Below are positions 24,742-33,337 of a DNA stretch of 64,000 bases, in pieces. The position numbers were made by a program, and so were the translations under genes. The notes under the pieces are model-generated. The model searched no databases. It saw nothing but the letters and a program-made list of their open reading frames with translations, and was not told the DNA's origin. Every line of letters begins with the position of its first letter. Position 1 is the stretch's first letter. This DNA is from JAEYKI01 sp036679405 (GTDB taxonomy: Bacteria > Bacillota > Clostridia > Christensenellales > Christensenellaceae), in assembly GCA_036679405.1 (NCBI GenBank), contig JAVBVZ010000008.1, positions 1-64,000 of the forward strand. Reading direction: 5' to 3'.

Positions 24742-25722
24742 CTAATTGAGTCCGCGTATCCATTGTTCTATAACCGGCCTCACTTCTTCTCCAACAACAA
24801 TTCCCATATGTGAAACGCCGTCTAAAATCCGTATATCGGTATCAGCTTTGTATTTGGAAATTTCCGGTTCAAACTCTTCCGCTATATTTGATTCATCGGC
24901 GCTTCCAACCAATAATAAAACATCTTGTTCTATGCGTTCAAAATCTTTTTTATAATTTTTAGGGGCGTAACCGGTATTTAAACGATAGGAATAAGACAGG
25001 GTTTCCGTGCCATCCCTGTACTCTTCCGGCATATTGAATGAAATCACCTCTAAATCATTAAACCAGTTGATTCCAACATTATTAAGCATTGATAAACCAA
25101 TAATGCGAGGCGTATAGGGAGATGCCCAGTTGGAGTTTTGATTGATGGTTGGCGCATTATATTGCAAAAAGGGAGATAGCAATAAATACGCGTCAGCCAA
25201 GTCCCCATATTCGCTTCCGGCAAATCGTATTGCGAGGCCGCCGCCGGATGAATGGCCTCCAATTATTATTTTTGATTGCGGATGTTGCTGTTGAACCATT
25301 GCAACAAAATCAGCTAAATCATCATTCAGTTGCTCAATATAATCAATATCCCCTCTTCTTTGCGTATATAGACCATGGCCCCTTAAATCCGGAGTATAAA
25401 CATGCGCTATATTTTCTGAACTGATATAATCTGCTAAAGGTAAAAAGTATTTACTGTGCCACCCTGATCCGTGCAACAATATTAAAACACAGTCAGACTG
25501 AGAAGGATAATAACGATAATATAGTTCGGCATCATCTCTGGCAGAAAAAGAATCCAACGCAGGCAACGCCGAATAGTCAATCGCCAGTTCATCAAACCTC
25601 AGACCTTCCTGGTTTGTTGTTTCTGCATTTCCTTTTATGATTATGAGAGAACCGGCTATAACAAAATATACAGTAATTGAAATTGCTACAAATATAATGA
25701 TCTTTTTTAAATTTTTTTTCAT
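24742..25722 (-). CDS. membrane-anchored alpha/beta hydrolase
   Basis: This 326-residue serine hydrolase has an N-terminal transmembrane anchor (about 8-29), an oxyanion-type segment LLHGSGWHSKYF (about 82-93), a nucleophile elbow GGHSSGGG (Ser about 160), Asp in GSADES (about 272) and a late His in GVSHMG (about 304). It resembles monoacylglycerol lipase-like (lysophospholipase) hydrolases; substrate unknown. The DNA is visibly more AT-rich than neighbours, and the gene sits between a decayed gap 3' end and the intact gap gene, suggesting it arrived by insertion or duplication at that locus. Confidence 0.8.
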   Translation of the reverse strand: MKKNLKKIIIFVAISITVYFVIAGSLIIIKGNAETTNQEGLRFDELAIDYSALPALDSFSARDDAELYYRYYPSQSDCVLILLHGSGWHSKYFLPLADYISSENIAHVYTPDLRGHGLYTQRRGDIDYIEQLNDDLADFVAMVQQQHPQSKIIIGGHSSGGGLAIRFAGSEYGDLADAYLLLSPFLQYNAPTINQNSNWASPYTPRIIGLSMLNNVGINWFNDLEVISFNMPEEYRDGTETLSYSYRLNTGYAPKNYKKDFERIEQDVLLLVGSADESNIAEEFEPEISKYKADTDIRILDGVSHMGIVVGEEVRPVIEQWIRGLN

Positions 25723-25861
25723 ACATATATACTATTTCAAATATCCAGGGGTGTCAATAACATAAATGTAAATTAATAGCATAAAGGTAAATTTATCCAT
25801 TTTTGGCTGTGGCATTGGCGGTTAAATTAAATTTTCATCAATAAATCTTTTTACGGCAAAA

Positions 25862-25904
25862 AAATACTCCTTCAATTTGCTTTTGGCTCATTGAAAGAGT
25901 ATTT
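25862..25904 (-). terminator. terminator of gap
   Basis: AAATACTCCTTCAAT pairs with ATTGAAAGAGTATTT around a 13-base loop, with seven Ts following on the minus strand, about 70 bases after the gap stop codon. Confidence 0.8.
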
Positions 25905-25975
25905 ATCACCATGTTATCATAATTGGGTTTTGGGATTTTCTATTGCCCAACACCCTAAAGACGGCTCAAAAATTC

Positions 25976-26983
25976 TTATTTTACGCCGTCAATGTAGGAG
26001 ATGAGTTCCAAAACTTTGTTGGAATAACCCCACTCGTTGTCATACCATGCAACCAGTTTTACGAAGTTGTCATTGAGGCTGATGCCTGCGCCCGCGTCAA
26101 AGATGCTGGTGCGGGAATCGGTGATAAAGTCGCTCGATACAACGCAGTCTTCGGTGTAACCGATGATGCCCGCGAATTCTTCGGATTCACTCGCAGCTTT
26201 CATGGCCGCTTTGATCTCGTCATAGCTTGCGCCTTTTTCCAGCCGGCAGGTCAAATCAACAACAGAAACGTCGGCAGTCGGTACGCGGAAAGCCATACCG
26301 GTCAGTTTGCCGTTCAGGTCGGGGATAACTTTGCCCACCGCCTTGGCAGCGCCGGTAGAAGACGGGATGATGTTGAAAGCAGCGCCGCGGCCGCCTCTCC
26401 AGTCTTTCTTGGAAGGACCGTCCACCGTTTTCTGGGTGGCCGTAGTCGCATGCACGGTAGTCATGAGGCCTTCTTTGATCCCAAAGTTATCATGAATCAC
26501 CTTTGCAAGGGGCGCCAGACAATTGGTGGTGCACGATGCATTGGAGATGATATCCATATCCGGCTTATAGGTCTTGTTGTTCACGCCCATTACAAACATG
26601 GGAGCATCAGCCGAAGGAGCGGAGATAACCACTTTTTTCGCACCGGCTTTGATGTGCGCTTTTGCTTTTTCGGTAGTGGTGAATACGCCGGTAGACTCAA
26701 CAACGTAGGTCGCGCCCACATCGCCCCATTTGATGTTTGCGGGATCCATCTCGCAGAACACCTTTATTTTTTTGCCGTTCACGGTAATGCTGTCGTCGTC
26801 ATTGGACGCAGTTCCGTCAAACTTTCCATGGACGGTGTCGTACGTCAGCATGTACACCATATATTCGGGATCGATAAACGGGTCATTGATTCCCACGATC
26901 TCAATATTGTCCATTTTCTGGGCGGCACGGAACACAAGACGTCCAATGCGGCCAAAACCGTTAATTCCAACTTTGATTGCCAT
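25976..26983 (-). CDS. gap: glyceraldehyde-3-phosphate dehydrogenase
   Basis: This 335-residue NAD-dependent glycolytic enzyme converts glyceraldehyde-3-phosphate to 1,3-bisphosphoglycerate. Rossmann motif GINGFGRIGR (about 6-15), catalytic Cys in SNASCTTNC (about 150-158) and the C-terminal helix WYDNEWGYSNK are intact. Asp at about residue 35 is consistent with NAD preference. It has its own promoter and terminator and is divergent from fba, another glycolytic gene. Confidence 0.97.
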   Translation of the reverse strand: MAIKVGINGFGRIGRLVFRAAQKMDNIEIVGINDPFIDPEYMVYMLTYDTVHGKFDGTASNDDDSITVNGKKIKVFCEMDPANIKWGDVGATYVVESTGVFTTTEKAKAHIKAGAKKVVISAPSADAPMFVMGVNNKTYKPDMDIISNASCTTNCLAPLAKVIHDNFGIKEGLMTTVHATTATQKTVDGPSKKDWRGGRGAAFNIIPSSTGAAKAVGKVIPDLNGKLTGMAFRVPTADVSVVDLTCRLEKGASYDEIKAAMKAASESEEFAGIIGYTEDCVVSSDFITDSRTSIFDAGAGISLNDNFVKLVAWYDNEWGYSNKVLELISYIDGVK

Positions 26984-27012
26984 TTTTAAAATCCTCCTTC
27001 AAGATAAATATA

Positions 27013-27074
27013 ACAAATATTATTTGTTTTAAACATACATAAAAAATTATAATGGAATCCTCCCGTCTTTGCAA
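27013..27074 (-). promoter_or_regulatory. gap promoter and possible operator
   Basis: On the minus strand TTGCAA (27069-27074), a 17-base spacer and TATAAT (27046-27051) form a near-consensus vegetative promoter. Downstream, near the transcript start, AACAAATAATATTTGTT is an inverted repeat (27013-27029) that could bind a regulator. It does not match Rex or CIRCE consensus sequences. Confidence 0.7.
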
Positions 27075-27145
27075 CAGGTTCTTTTTGCTTTAGGGCAGGG
27101 TTTTTCCTATTATATATAGCTATTTCTCTTTTTTAATGAAAAAAC

Positions 27146-27174
27146 TTTAATATTCCCGGCAACTGTTGTATAAT
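27146..27174 (+). promoter_or_regulatory. likely fba promoter
   Basis: A TATAAT at 27169-27174, preceded at 17 bases by a weak TTTAAT, lies about 50 bases before the fba start. The -35 match is poor. Confidence 0.45.
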
Positions 27175-27223
27175 CTTTCATGTCAAAAAGTTTTTAAAAA
27201 GAGACTAACAGGAGGATTTATTC

Positions 27224-28153
27224 ATGCCATTAGTAACTTCCAAAGAAATGTTTAAAAAAGCATACGCGGGCGGATACGCCATTGGCGCATTCAACGTCAA
27301 CAACATGGAGATCATCCAGGGCATCACCGAAGCCGCTCAGGAGCTGAAAGCGCCCCTGATCCTTCAGGTTTCCAAAGGCGCCCGCAAATATGCGAACCCG
27401 GTTTACCTGCGCAAACTGGTGGAGGCCGCCATTGAAGAAACCGGCCTGCCCATCTGCCTGCATCTGGACCACGGCGACAGCTATGAGCTTTGCGTTTCCT
27501 GCATTGAAGGCGGCTTTACCTCGGTCATGATCGACGGTTCCCACCTTCCCTTTGAGGAAAACATTGCCCTGACCAAAAAAGTTGTGAAGTATGCGCACGA
27601 CCACGGCGTAACGGTAGAAGGCGAACTCGGGCGTCTGGCCGGCGTTGAAGATGAAATCAAGGTGAAAGCCGAAGATTCCAGCTACACCCAGCCGGATGAA
27701 GTGGAAGAGTTTGTTTCCAAAACCGGCGTAGACAGCCTGGCCATTGCCATCGGGACCAGCCACGGCGCCTTCAAATTTAAAGGCGAACCCAAGCTGCGCT
27801 TTGACATCTTAGAAGAAGTATCAAGGCGTCTGCCCGAATTCCCCATTGTGCTGCACGGCGCTTCTTCGGTTATTCCCGAATTTGTGGAGATCATCAATAA
27901 GTACGGCGGCAACATGCCGGGCGCACAGGGCGTTCCGGAAGAGCTGTTGCGCAAAGCCGCGACCAGCGCAGTGTGCAAAATCAATATCGACTCGGATCTG
28001 CGCCTGGCCATGACTGCTTCCATCCGCAAATACATGGCGGAAAACCCCTCGCATTTCGACCCGCGCCAATACCTTGCGCCTGCCCGTGACGCGATCCGCG
28101 ACATGGTAAAGCATAAGATTAACGCGGTTCTCGGCTGCGCCGGAAAAGCGTAA
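27224..28153 (+). CDS. fba: class II fructose-bisphosphate aldolase
   Basis: This 309-residue zinc-dependent aldolase splits fructose-1,6-bisphosphate into dihydroxyacetone phosphate and glyceraldehyde-3-phosphate. Class II motifs are LHLDHGDSYE (about 81-90, with the catalytic Asp and zinc His), GELGRLAGVED (about 134-144), AIGTSHGAFKF (about 178-188) and LHGASS (about 212-217). The ATG has AGGAGG upstream. Divergent from gap, with a strong terminator after it. Confidence 0.96.
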   Translation: MPLVTSKEMFKKAYAGGYAIGAFNVNNMEIIQGITEAAQELKAPLILQVSKGARKYANPVYLRKLVEAAIEETGLPICLHLDHGDSYELCVSCIEGGFTSVMIDGSHLPFEENIALTKKVVKYAHDHGVTVEGELGRLAGVEDEIKVKAEDSSYTQPDEVEEFVSKTGVDSLAIAIGTSHGAFKFKGEPKLRFDILEEVSRRLPEFPIVLHGASSVIPEFVEIINKYGGNMPGAQGVPEELLRKAATSAVCKINIDSDLRLAMTASIRKYMAENPSHFDPRQYLAPARDAIRDMVKHKINAVLGCAGKA

Positions 28154-28185
28154 TTCCAAAGGCATCTTAAAGTTTTTGCACAAAG

Positions 28186-28224
28186 ACCGGGAAACCGCTC
28201 TCAAGCGTTTTCCCGGTTTTGTTG
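28186..28224 (+). terminator. terminator of fba
   Basis: ACCGGGAAA (28186-28194) pairs with TTTCCCGGT (28209-28217), followed by TTTGTT. Confidence 0.75.
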
Positions 28225-28267
28225 ATATTTCAAATATTACAAAAGTATTAAATTTATTAAAAAACGC

Positions 28268-28296
28268 TGTACATCTTTGAGCGCTTAGTGTATAAT
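28268..28296 (+). promoter_or_regulatory. promoter of the NlpC/P60 gene
   Basis: TGTACA (28268-28273), 17 bases, TATAAT (28291-28296), about 40 bases before the start codon. Confidence 0.6.
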
Positions 28297-28334
28297 GAAC
28301 CCAATCTCAAGAACAAAGATCAATGGAGAATTAT

Positions 28335-29723
28335 ATGAAGAAATCCGCATTTAATGCTTTTCGAAAGGGGCCCGAAAACCCTTCCGAAAAAACAAGCCGT
28401 TCAAGAAAAAAACGCGTGTTCAGCGCTTCCTACAGCGCCGGGCGCTCTTATAGCGGGGGCGAACCCAAAAAAAAGTTTGCCTTTTCTGGTTTTAAAATGC
28501 CAAAACTGTCCAAAAAGGTTCTTACTTCCGTGGTGGCCATTGCCATTGTGGCGGTGACCGTCCCGGTTATTTTTGCTACGGCGGCAAACAGCAACGAAGT
28601 CGCCAAAATTGCTGAAATCTCCCTGGACCCCGCACCTTCTACAGATGTTCAGGATGATACCAGCGATCTTTTTGAAGGCGTAAGCGAATCTCCCTCTGCC
28701 GACGAGGCACTGGATGCCACAACGGAAGGCGAACTCACGTCCGAGCTTACCGATTCCGTAACCGACGGCGCAGCAGAAACACAGGCACAGGACGCCGCCA
28801 CCGCTACGCCGGTTCCGACACAGGATCCGACATCCTTATACACTACCTTCTCTTCCGGAATGGAAGATCCGTTTGTTTCCATCATCCAGGGACGGCTGAT
28901 GGATCTTGATTACATGGAACCGGACGAACCCACCAACCTGTTCGGCCCCATCACTTCTCTGGGCATCCAGTATTTCCAGCGTAAGAACGGCCTGCCGGTA
29001 GACGGCGTTGCCGGCCCGGAAACGCAGGCCCTGCTTTTTTCGGAAGACGCGCTGTACTACACGGTTTCTGAAGGTGCGGACGGCCTGGATGTAGAATCTA
29101 TACAGGAACGCCTGGAAGAGCTTGGTTATCCGGTAAGTTCAACCGGATATTTCGGTACTGAAACCACCTCGGCGGTCCAGTACTTCCAGCGCATGAACGG
29201 TCTTACGGACGACGGCAACGTGGGCTCGGAAACGCGTGAAATGCTTTATTCAACGGAAGCCGAACCGGCCGCAGAAAAACGCAGTTCGTCTTCTTCCAGC
29301 AGTAGCAGCGGCAGCAGTGAAAGCAGCGGCGGCAGTTCCGGCTCGGCGCCTGCGGCCAATCCCGGCAGTGTGGAAGCCTTCATAGCGGCGGCGGAAGCAC
29401 AACTGGGCGACCCGTATGTGCGTGGCGGAAAAGGCCCAGATTCGTTCGACTGCTCCGGGTTTGTATATTACGCACTCAACGCCAGCGGCAACGGCATTGG
29501 CTATATGACTTCCGGCGGCTGGGCAAGCTCCGGTTACACACGCATCGGCAGCATCAGCGAACTGCAGCGGGGCGACATTATATGCGTAAGCGGCCATGTT
29601 GCGATTTATCTGGGCGGAGGCTCCCTCATTCACGCCTCTTCCTCAAACGGCGCGGTGGTTTACGGAAACATCAATTCCAACTACTGGTCCAGCAACTGGA
29701 TCTGCGGACGCAGGCCCCTTTAA
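28335..29723 (+). CDS. NlpC/P60 cell-wall endopeptidase with two peptidoglycan-binding domains
   Basis: This 462-residue protein has a long basic cytoplasmic N-terminus (about 1-60), a transmembrane helix (about 62-85) and an acidic Thr/Ala linker. Two PG_binding_1 repeats (about 170-225 and 240-300, each with YFQRxNGL) and a Ser/Gly linker follow. The C-terminal NlpC/P60 domain has catalytic Cys in FDCSGFVYYA (about 375), His in SGHVAIYL (about 421) and a third polar residue in IHASS. It cleaves peptide crosslinks in peptidoglycan during growth or separation. ATG 28335 is preferred (GGAG six bases upstream) over 28323. Confidence 0.88.
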   Translation: MKKSAFNAFRKGPENPSEKTSRSRKKRVFSASYSAGRSYSGGEPKKKFAFSGFKMPKLSKKVLTSVVAIAIVAVTVPVIFATAANSNEVAKIAEISLDPAPSTDVQDDTSDLFEGVSESPSADEALDATTEGELTSELTDSVTDGAAETQAQDAATATPVPTQDPTSLYTTFSSGMEDPFVSIIQGRLMDLDYMEPDEPTNLFGPITSLGIQYFQRKNGLPVDGVAGPETQALLFSEDALYYTVSEGADGLDVESIQERLEELGYPVSSTGYFGTETTSAVQYFQRMNGLTDDGNVGSETREMLYSTEAEPAAEKRSSSSSSSSSGSSESSGGSSGSAPAANPGSVEAFIAAAEAQLGDPYVRGGKGPDSFDCSGFVYYALNASGNGIGYMTSGGWASSGYTRIGSISELQRGDIICVSGHVAIYLGGGSLIHASSSNGAVVYGNINSNYWSSNWICGRRPL

Positions 29724-29734
29724 AAAAAGCAATG

Positions 29735-29764
29735 AAAAGGCATCTTTAAAAGATGCCTTTTTTT
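29735..29764 (+). terminator. terminator of the NlpC/P60 gene
   Basis: AAAAGGCATCTT pairs with AAGATGCCTTTT around a short A-rich loop, followed by a T-run. Confidence 0.85.
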
Positions 29765-29874
29765 ATGCAAAAAAAACAGCTCTGCCCGCTTGATGCCGCG
29801 CGCCGAAAAAGCTATACTATTGTTAAATATTAAAGTTTCCCAATTTATATATCAATCCTCAAAGGAGAAAAAAG

Positions 29875-31044
29875 ATGTTTGATGCAATCAGCGTAGGACA
29901 TATTTGTATTGACCTTACCCCCGGCATTCCTCCGCGCGACGGCGGTATAGCGGACATATTTGTGGGCGGCAAGCTCACCAACGTTGGGAAAATGGAATTT
30001 TCGACAGGCGGCAGCGTATCCAACACCGGCATAGCGCTTTCACGCCTCGGCCTGAAAACGCCGCTGGTTGGCAAGATTGGCGACGATATGCTGGGCAGCG
30101 TGATTGCGGATCTGGTTGAAAAACAGGGCGGCATTGCCGGCCACCTGATCACCGCGCCGGGAGAAAGCTCTTCTTACAGCGTTGTTCTTGCTGTTCCGGG
30201 CGTGGACAGGATCTTTCTGCATAACCCGGGCACCAACGATACTTTTGATACCGGCGATGTGGATTTTTCCCTGGTTAAGAACGCCCGGCTGATGCATTTT
30301 GGCTATCCTCCCCTTATGAAAAAAATGTTCCGTGAAAACGGCGCGGAACTCCTGCTCCTTTTTACCCGTGCAAAAGATGCGGGGACGGCTACTTCCCTCG
30401 ACATGACGCTGCCCGACCCTTCTTCCGAATCCGGCAAGGCGGACTGGCTGCGCATCCTTTCTTCCCTTTTGCCGTCGACCGACATATTTATGCCCAGCAT
30501 TGAAGAAATTATCTACATGGCAGACCGCAACACATACGACGCGCTTAAATCTAAAGACAGCGACATTTTAAAAAACCTGGATATTGATTATATATCGGAT
30601 CTGGGCGGCCGCCTGATTGCCATGGGCTGCGGCATCGTTGTTTTAAAATGCGGAACGCTCGGCTATTATGTTAAAACGTCGGATCGTTCGCGCCTTTCGC
30701 AAATGGGCCGCGCCGTGCCCGCGAATATGGATGAATGGGCAGATAAAGAGCTTTTTTCGGGCATCTATAAGGTGGACGACTTCAAGTCCGCCACCGGCGC
30801 CGGAGATACCAGCATAGCCGGATTTCTGGCCGCCGCCTTAAGCGGTTATTCGCCGGAAGACGCCACCAACATTGCCTGCGCAACCGGCGCCCTGTGCGTA
30901 ACTTCATACGGCGCGGTGGATGCCATTGAACCTCTTGAAAGCATCCGGCAAAGAATCAAGGCGGGGTGGGAAAAACGGCCCGTCCCGTACGCGGGGACAC
31001 GGTTTGAGTATAACGCCCAATCCACCCTTTATGAAAAAAGATAA
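29875..31044 (+). CDS. PfkB-family carbohydrate or nucleoside kinase
   Basis: This 389-residue ribokinase-like enzyme has an N-terminal GGSVSNTGIALSRLG segment (about 44-58) and the C-terminal catalytic motif ATGAGDTSIAGFLAA (about 305-319), whose Asp is the base in phosphoryl transfer. It is longer than ribokinase by about 80 residues, with an insert around residues 150-210. Substrate cannot be predicted. The ribosome site is AAAGGAG. It is monocistronic and ends in a very strong hairpin. Confidence 0.85.
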   Translation: MFDAISVGHICIDLTPGIPPRDGGIADIFVGGKLTNVGKMEFSTGGSVSNTGIALSRLGLKTPLVGKIGDDMLGSVIADLVEKQGGIAGHLITAPGESSSYSVVLAVPGVDRIFLHNPGTNDTFDTGDVDFSLVKNARLMHFGYPPLMKKMFRENGAELLLLFTRAKDAGTATSLDMTLPDPSSESGKADWLRILSSLLPSTDIFMPSIEEIIYMADRNTYDALKSKDSDILKNLDIDYISDLGGRLIAMGCGIVVLKCGTLGYYVKTSDRSRLSQMGRAVPANMDEWADKELFSGIYKVDDFKSATGAGDTSIAGFLAAALSGYSPEDATNIACATGALCVTSYGAVDAIEPLESIRQRIKAGWEKRPVPYAGTRFEYNAQSTLYEKR

Positions 31045-31068
31045 ACCGTCCCGTATTCTAACCTTTTA

Positions 31069-31118
31069 GGGGCGGCGGAGATACAAGCGGCACCGCTTGC
31101 ATCTCCGCCGCCCTTTTT
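31069..31118 (+). terminator. long terminator of the PfkB gene
   Basis: GGGCGGCGGAGAT (31070-31082) pairs with ATCTCCGCCGCCC (31101-31113), extended by an inner CAAGCGG/CCGCTTG stem, and TTTTT follows. Confidence 0.9.
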
Positions 31119-31161
31119 GCATACGCCCCTGCGGAAGGTGCAACTTTATTCATTTTTTCAC

Positions 31162-31190
31162 TTGACTTTTGATCTGTTATTCGTTACACT
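31162..31190 (+). promoter_or_regulatory. promoter of the trp leader and trpB2
   Basis: TTGACT (31162-31167), exactly 17 bases, TACACT (31185-31190). The transcript would start near 31197, giving a leader of about 250 bases before trpB2. Confidence 0.75.
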
Positions 31191-31269
31191 TACCCTAACA
31201 AAGACCTTACTTATCATCATCCGGCCGCGTCTTACAGAATATCTTTGGCGGCACAAAGGTAATAAAGCA

Positions 31270-31365
31270 ATGAAATACTGGTGGCGCAAAACTGTATATC
31301 AATTCAATAATTCAGTAATTCCGCCCAAAGGCGGGCTTACGCAAAGGGATTGTATTGCCGTTTAG
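31270..31365 (+). CDS. trpL: trp leader peptide with tandem tryptophan codons
   Basis: A 31-residue frame begins MKYWWRK, with two adjacent TGG codons (31279-31284), and ends at TAG 31363-31365, just before a rho-independent hairpin. AAAGG lies upstream. Adjacent Trp codons in a short leader before a tryptophan gene are the hallmark of ribosome-mediated attenuation: ribosomes stall there when charged tRNA-Trp is scarce. A stable CCGCCC-AAA-GGCGGG hairpin (31321-31335) lies inside the frame. The frame is open further upstream to 31117, but no initiation site there is convincing. Confidence 0.75.
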   Translation: MKYWWRKTVYQFNNSVIPPKGGLTQRDCIAV

Positions 31366-31430
31366 CGCCGGTTCATAAGTTTTTTGAAAAGCTCTTATCC
31401 TTGAAGCGTAGGATAGGAGCTTTTATTTTA
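31365..31430 (+). promoter_or_regulatory. transcription attenuator of trpB2
   Basis: The terminator stem is AAAAGCTCTTATCC (31387-31400) with GGATAGGAGCTTTT (31411-31424), followed by a T-rich run. A competing pairing is possible: GG plus ATAAG (31370-31379) with CTTATCC (31394-31400), i.e. an antiterminator using the terminator's left arm. GCGCC (31365-31369) can pair with GGCGC (31283-31287) that overlaps the second Trp codon. This reproduces the 1:2, 2:3, 3:4 logic of trp attenuators. Confidence 0.65.
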
Positions 31431-31453
31431 TACCATAAAAAGGAGTGAGAACC

Positions 31454-32842
31454 ATGACAAAAAAAATTCCCTACCGAACTTATTTAACTGAAGATCAGAT
31501 GCCAAAGTACTGGTACAACCTGCGCGCGGACATGAAAGAGCAGCATGATCCTTATATCCATCCGGGCACCATGCAGCCCGCCGTCCTGGACGATTTTCTG
31601 CGTGTTTTCTGCCAGGAGCTTGCCGAGCAGGAACTTAATACGACCGACCGGTATATTGAAATCCCGGAGGAGGTACAGCAAATCTACCGTACCTACCGCC
31701 CTTCCCCGCTCATCCGCGCCTATAACCTGGAAAAAGAACTTGATACGCCCGCCAAAATTTATTTTAAATTTGAAGGAAACAACACATCGGGCAGCCATAA
31801 ACTGAACTCTGCGGTCGCGCAGGTCTATTATGCCAAAAAACAGGGCATCACCAGCCTGACCACCGAAACCGGCGCCGGCCAGTGGGGAACCGCTCTTGCC
31901 ATGGCGTGCGCCTTTTTCAAAATGCCTCTGACCGTTTTTATGGTCAAGGTGAGCGCCGAACAAAAACCCTACCGTAAGGCCATTATGGAAACCTACGGAG
32001 CCAAAGTTATCCCCAGTCCCAGCGACGCCACCGACGCGGGCCGCGCGATCCTGGCCGCCAACCCGGACTCTACCGGCAGCCTGGGGACCGCTATTTCCGA
32101 AGCGATCGAGGTAGCCGTTAAAACAGACAACTGCCGTTATGTTCTGGGCTCAGTTCTGAACCAGGTCCTGCTCCATCAGTCCATCATGGGCAGCGAAGCC
32201 AAAATTGCCATGGACCTTCTGGGCGAATATCCTGATATCATCATCGGCTGTACGGGCGGCGGTTCCAACTTTGGAGGCATTATCTCGGAATACATGGCCG
32301 ACAAATTAAACGGCCGCGCCAATCCTTATTTCATTGCGGTGGAGCCCCGTTCCTGTCCTTCTTTGTCCCGCGGAAAATATGCCTACGATTTCTGCGATAC
32401 CGGAAAAATGACTCCGCTTGCAAAAATGTATACGCTGGGCAGCGATTTCAGGCCTTCCCCCATCCACGCAGGCGGCCTCAGGTACCACGGTATGTCTCCT
32501 CTGATCAGCAAACTGTATCATGACGGCTATATTGACGAAGTGCAGGCAGTGGGCCAAAAAAGCGTGTTTGAAGCGGCCACCCTCTTCGCGCGGGTGGAAA
32601 CCATCCTCCCCGCGCCCGAATCCGCACACGCTATCCGCTCTGCGATAGATGAGGCCGTCAAATGCCGGGAGAGCGGAGAAGCCAAGACCATTTTATTCAA
32701 CCTGACGGGAACCGGGTACTTTGATATGTCCGCCTATATGCAGTACAATTCGGACGGCATGGTAGACTACATTCCTTCGGACGAAGAACTGCAGAGCGGA
32801 TTTGATTCCTTAAAAGATATCCCTTTGAACGCAGATATCTGA
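31454..32842 (+). CDS. trpB2: TrpB2-type tryptophan synthase beta chain
   Basis: This 462-residue PLP enzyme condenses indole with serine to make tryptophan. PLP Lys lies in SGSHKLNSA (about 112-120), a catalytic Glu in TTETGAGQWG (about 138-147), and the phosphate-binding loop is CTGGGSNFGG (about 265-274). Length and N-terminal extension (Y-x-T-Y then YWYN) match TrpB2 rather than the TrpB1 that partners TrpA. No trpA or other trp genes are adjacent, which fits TrpB2 salvaging free indole. ATG 31454 follows AGGAGTG; GTG 31445 overlaps that site. Expression is controlled by the attenuator immediately upstream. Confidence 0.9.
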   Translation: MTKKIPYRTYLTEDQMPKYWYNLRADMKEQHDPYIHPGTMQPAVLDDFLRVFCQELAEQELNTTDRYIEIPEEVQQIYRTYRPSPLIRAYNLEKELDTPAKIYFKFEGNNTSGSHKLNSAVAQVYYAKKQGITSLTTETGAGQWGTALAMACAFFKMPLTVFMVKVSAEQKPYRKAIMETYGAKVIPSPSDATDAGRAILAANPDSTGSLGTAISEAIEVAVKTDNCRYVLGSVLNQVLLHQSIMGSEAKIAMDLLGEYPDIIIGCTGGGSNFGGIISEYMADKLNGRANPYFIAVEPRSCPSLSRGKYAYDFCDTGKMTPLAKMYTLGSDFRPSPIHAGGLRYHGMSPLISKLYHDGYIDEVQAVGQKSVFEAATLFARVETILPAPESAHAIRSAIDEAVKCRESGEAKTILFNLTGTGYFDMSAYMQYNSDGMVDYIPSDEELQSGFDSLKDIPLNADI

Positions 32843-32906
32843 GCGGCCGGATATTCGTGCCCCCTAAAAAGAAAGACGCCTTAATTGTGCAGTCTGCATA
32901 ACCTTT

Positions 32907-32944
32907 AAAAAGTCCGCGGCTTTAAGCGTCCGCGGGCTTTTTTT
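32907..32944 (+). terminator. terminator of trpB2
   Basis: AAAAGTCCGCGG pairs with CCGCGGGCTTTT, followed by a T-run. Confidence 0.85.
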
Positions 32945-33337
32945 GCCCTTTTCCCGTATGACGCATGACGGTGAACGCGCATAAAAACAAATGCTTTACG
33001 CAAGTTTGCTCCGCCATCCCGCCATGTTTTAAGATTTTCTTTCAAATGAATATTGAACTTCATTTGCGGCCTTACAGTATATATTTTTATATATATCACC
33101 CCTTTGAGTGATATTCCCCTCCGCTTTTTATGGTATAATATTATTGACTGATCCATATCAAAACGCATATTTACCTTAAAAAAAATTCTCTTTCGGAAAG
33201 GGGTAAATACCGGCAAATGGACGTTTCAATTTTCTTTGGCCATCCGGCTAAAAAATCAAAATTTTTGCGGAATCATAAAAGCAGCGCCTGCCCTGCCGTG
33301 TTTTGGTATCGGCTCAAAAAAAGGAGGGATTTGTAGT
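32945..33337 (+). promoter_or_regulatory. long upstream region of the protease gene
   Basis: No gene is seen. A TATAAT at 33134-33139 is the likely -10; no good -35 is found at the right distance. This leaves a leader of about 190 bases containing possible hairpins (for example CCGGCAAATGG against CCATCCGG, near 33208-33248). No riboswitch class is recognised. Confidence 0.4.

Noticed and set aside
25943..26989. 348-codon plus-strand frame opposite gap
   Set aside because: Shadow of the GC-rich gap gene on the other strand; no ribosome site and no family resemblance.
31197..31454. T-box riboswitch before trpB2
   Set aside because: The T-box core sequence is absent; tandem Trp codons and a terminator point to a leader-peptide attenuator instead.
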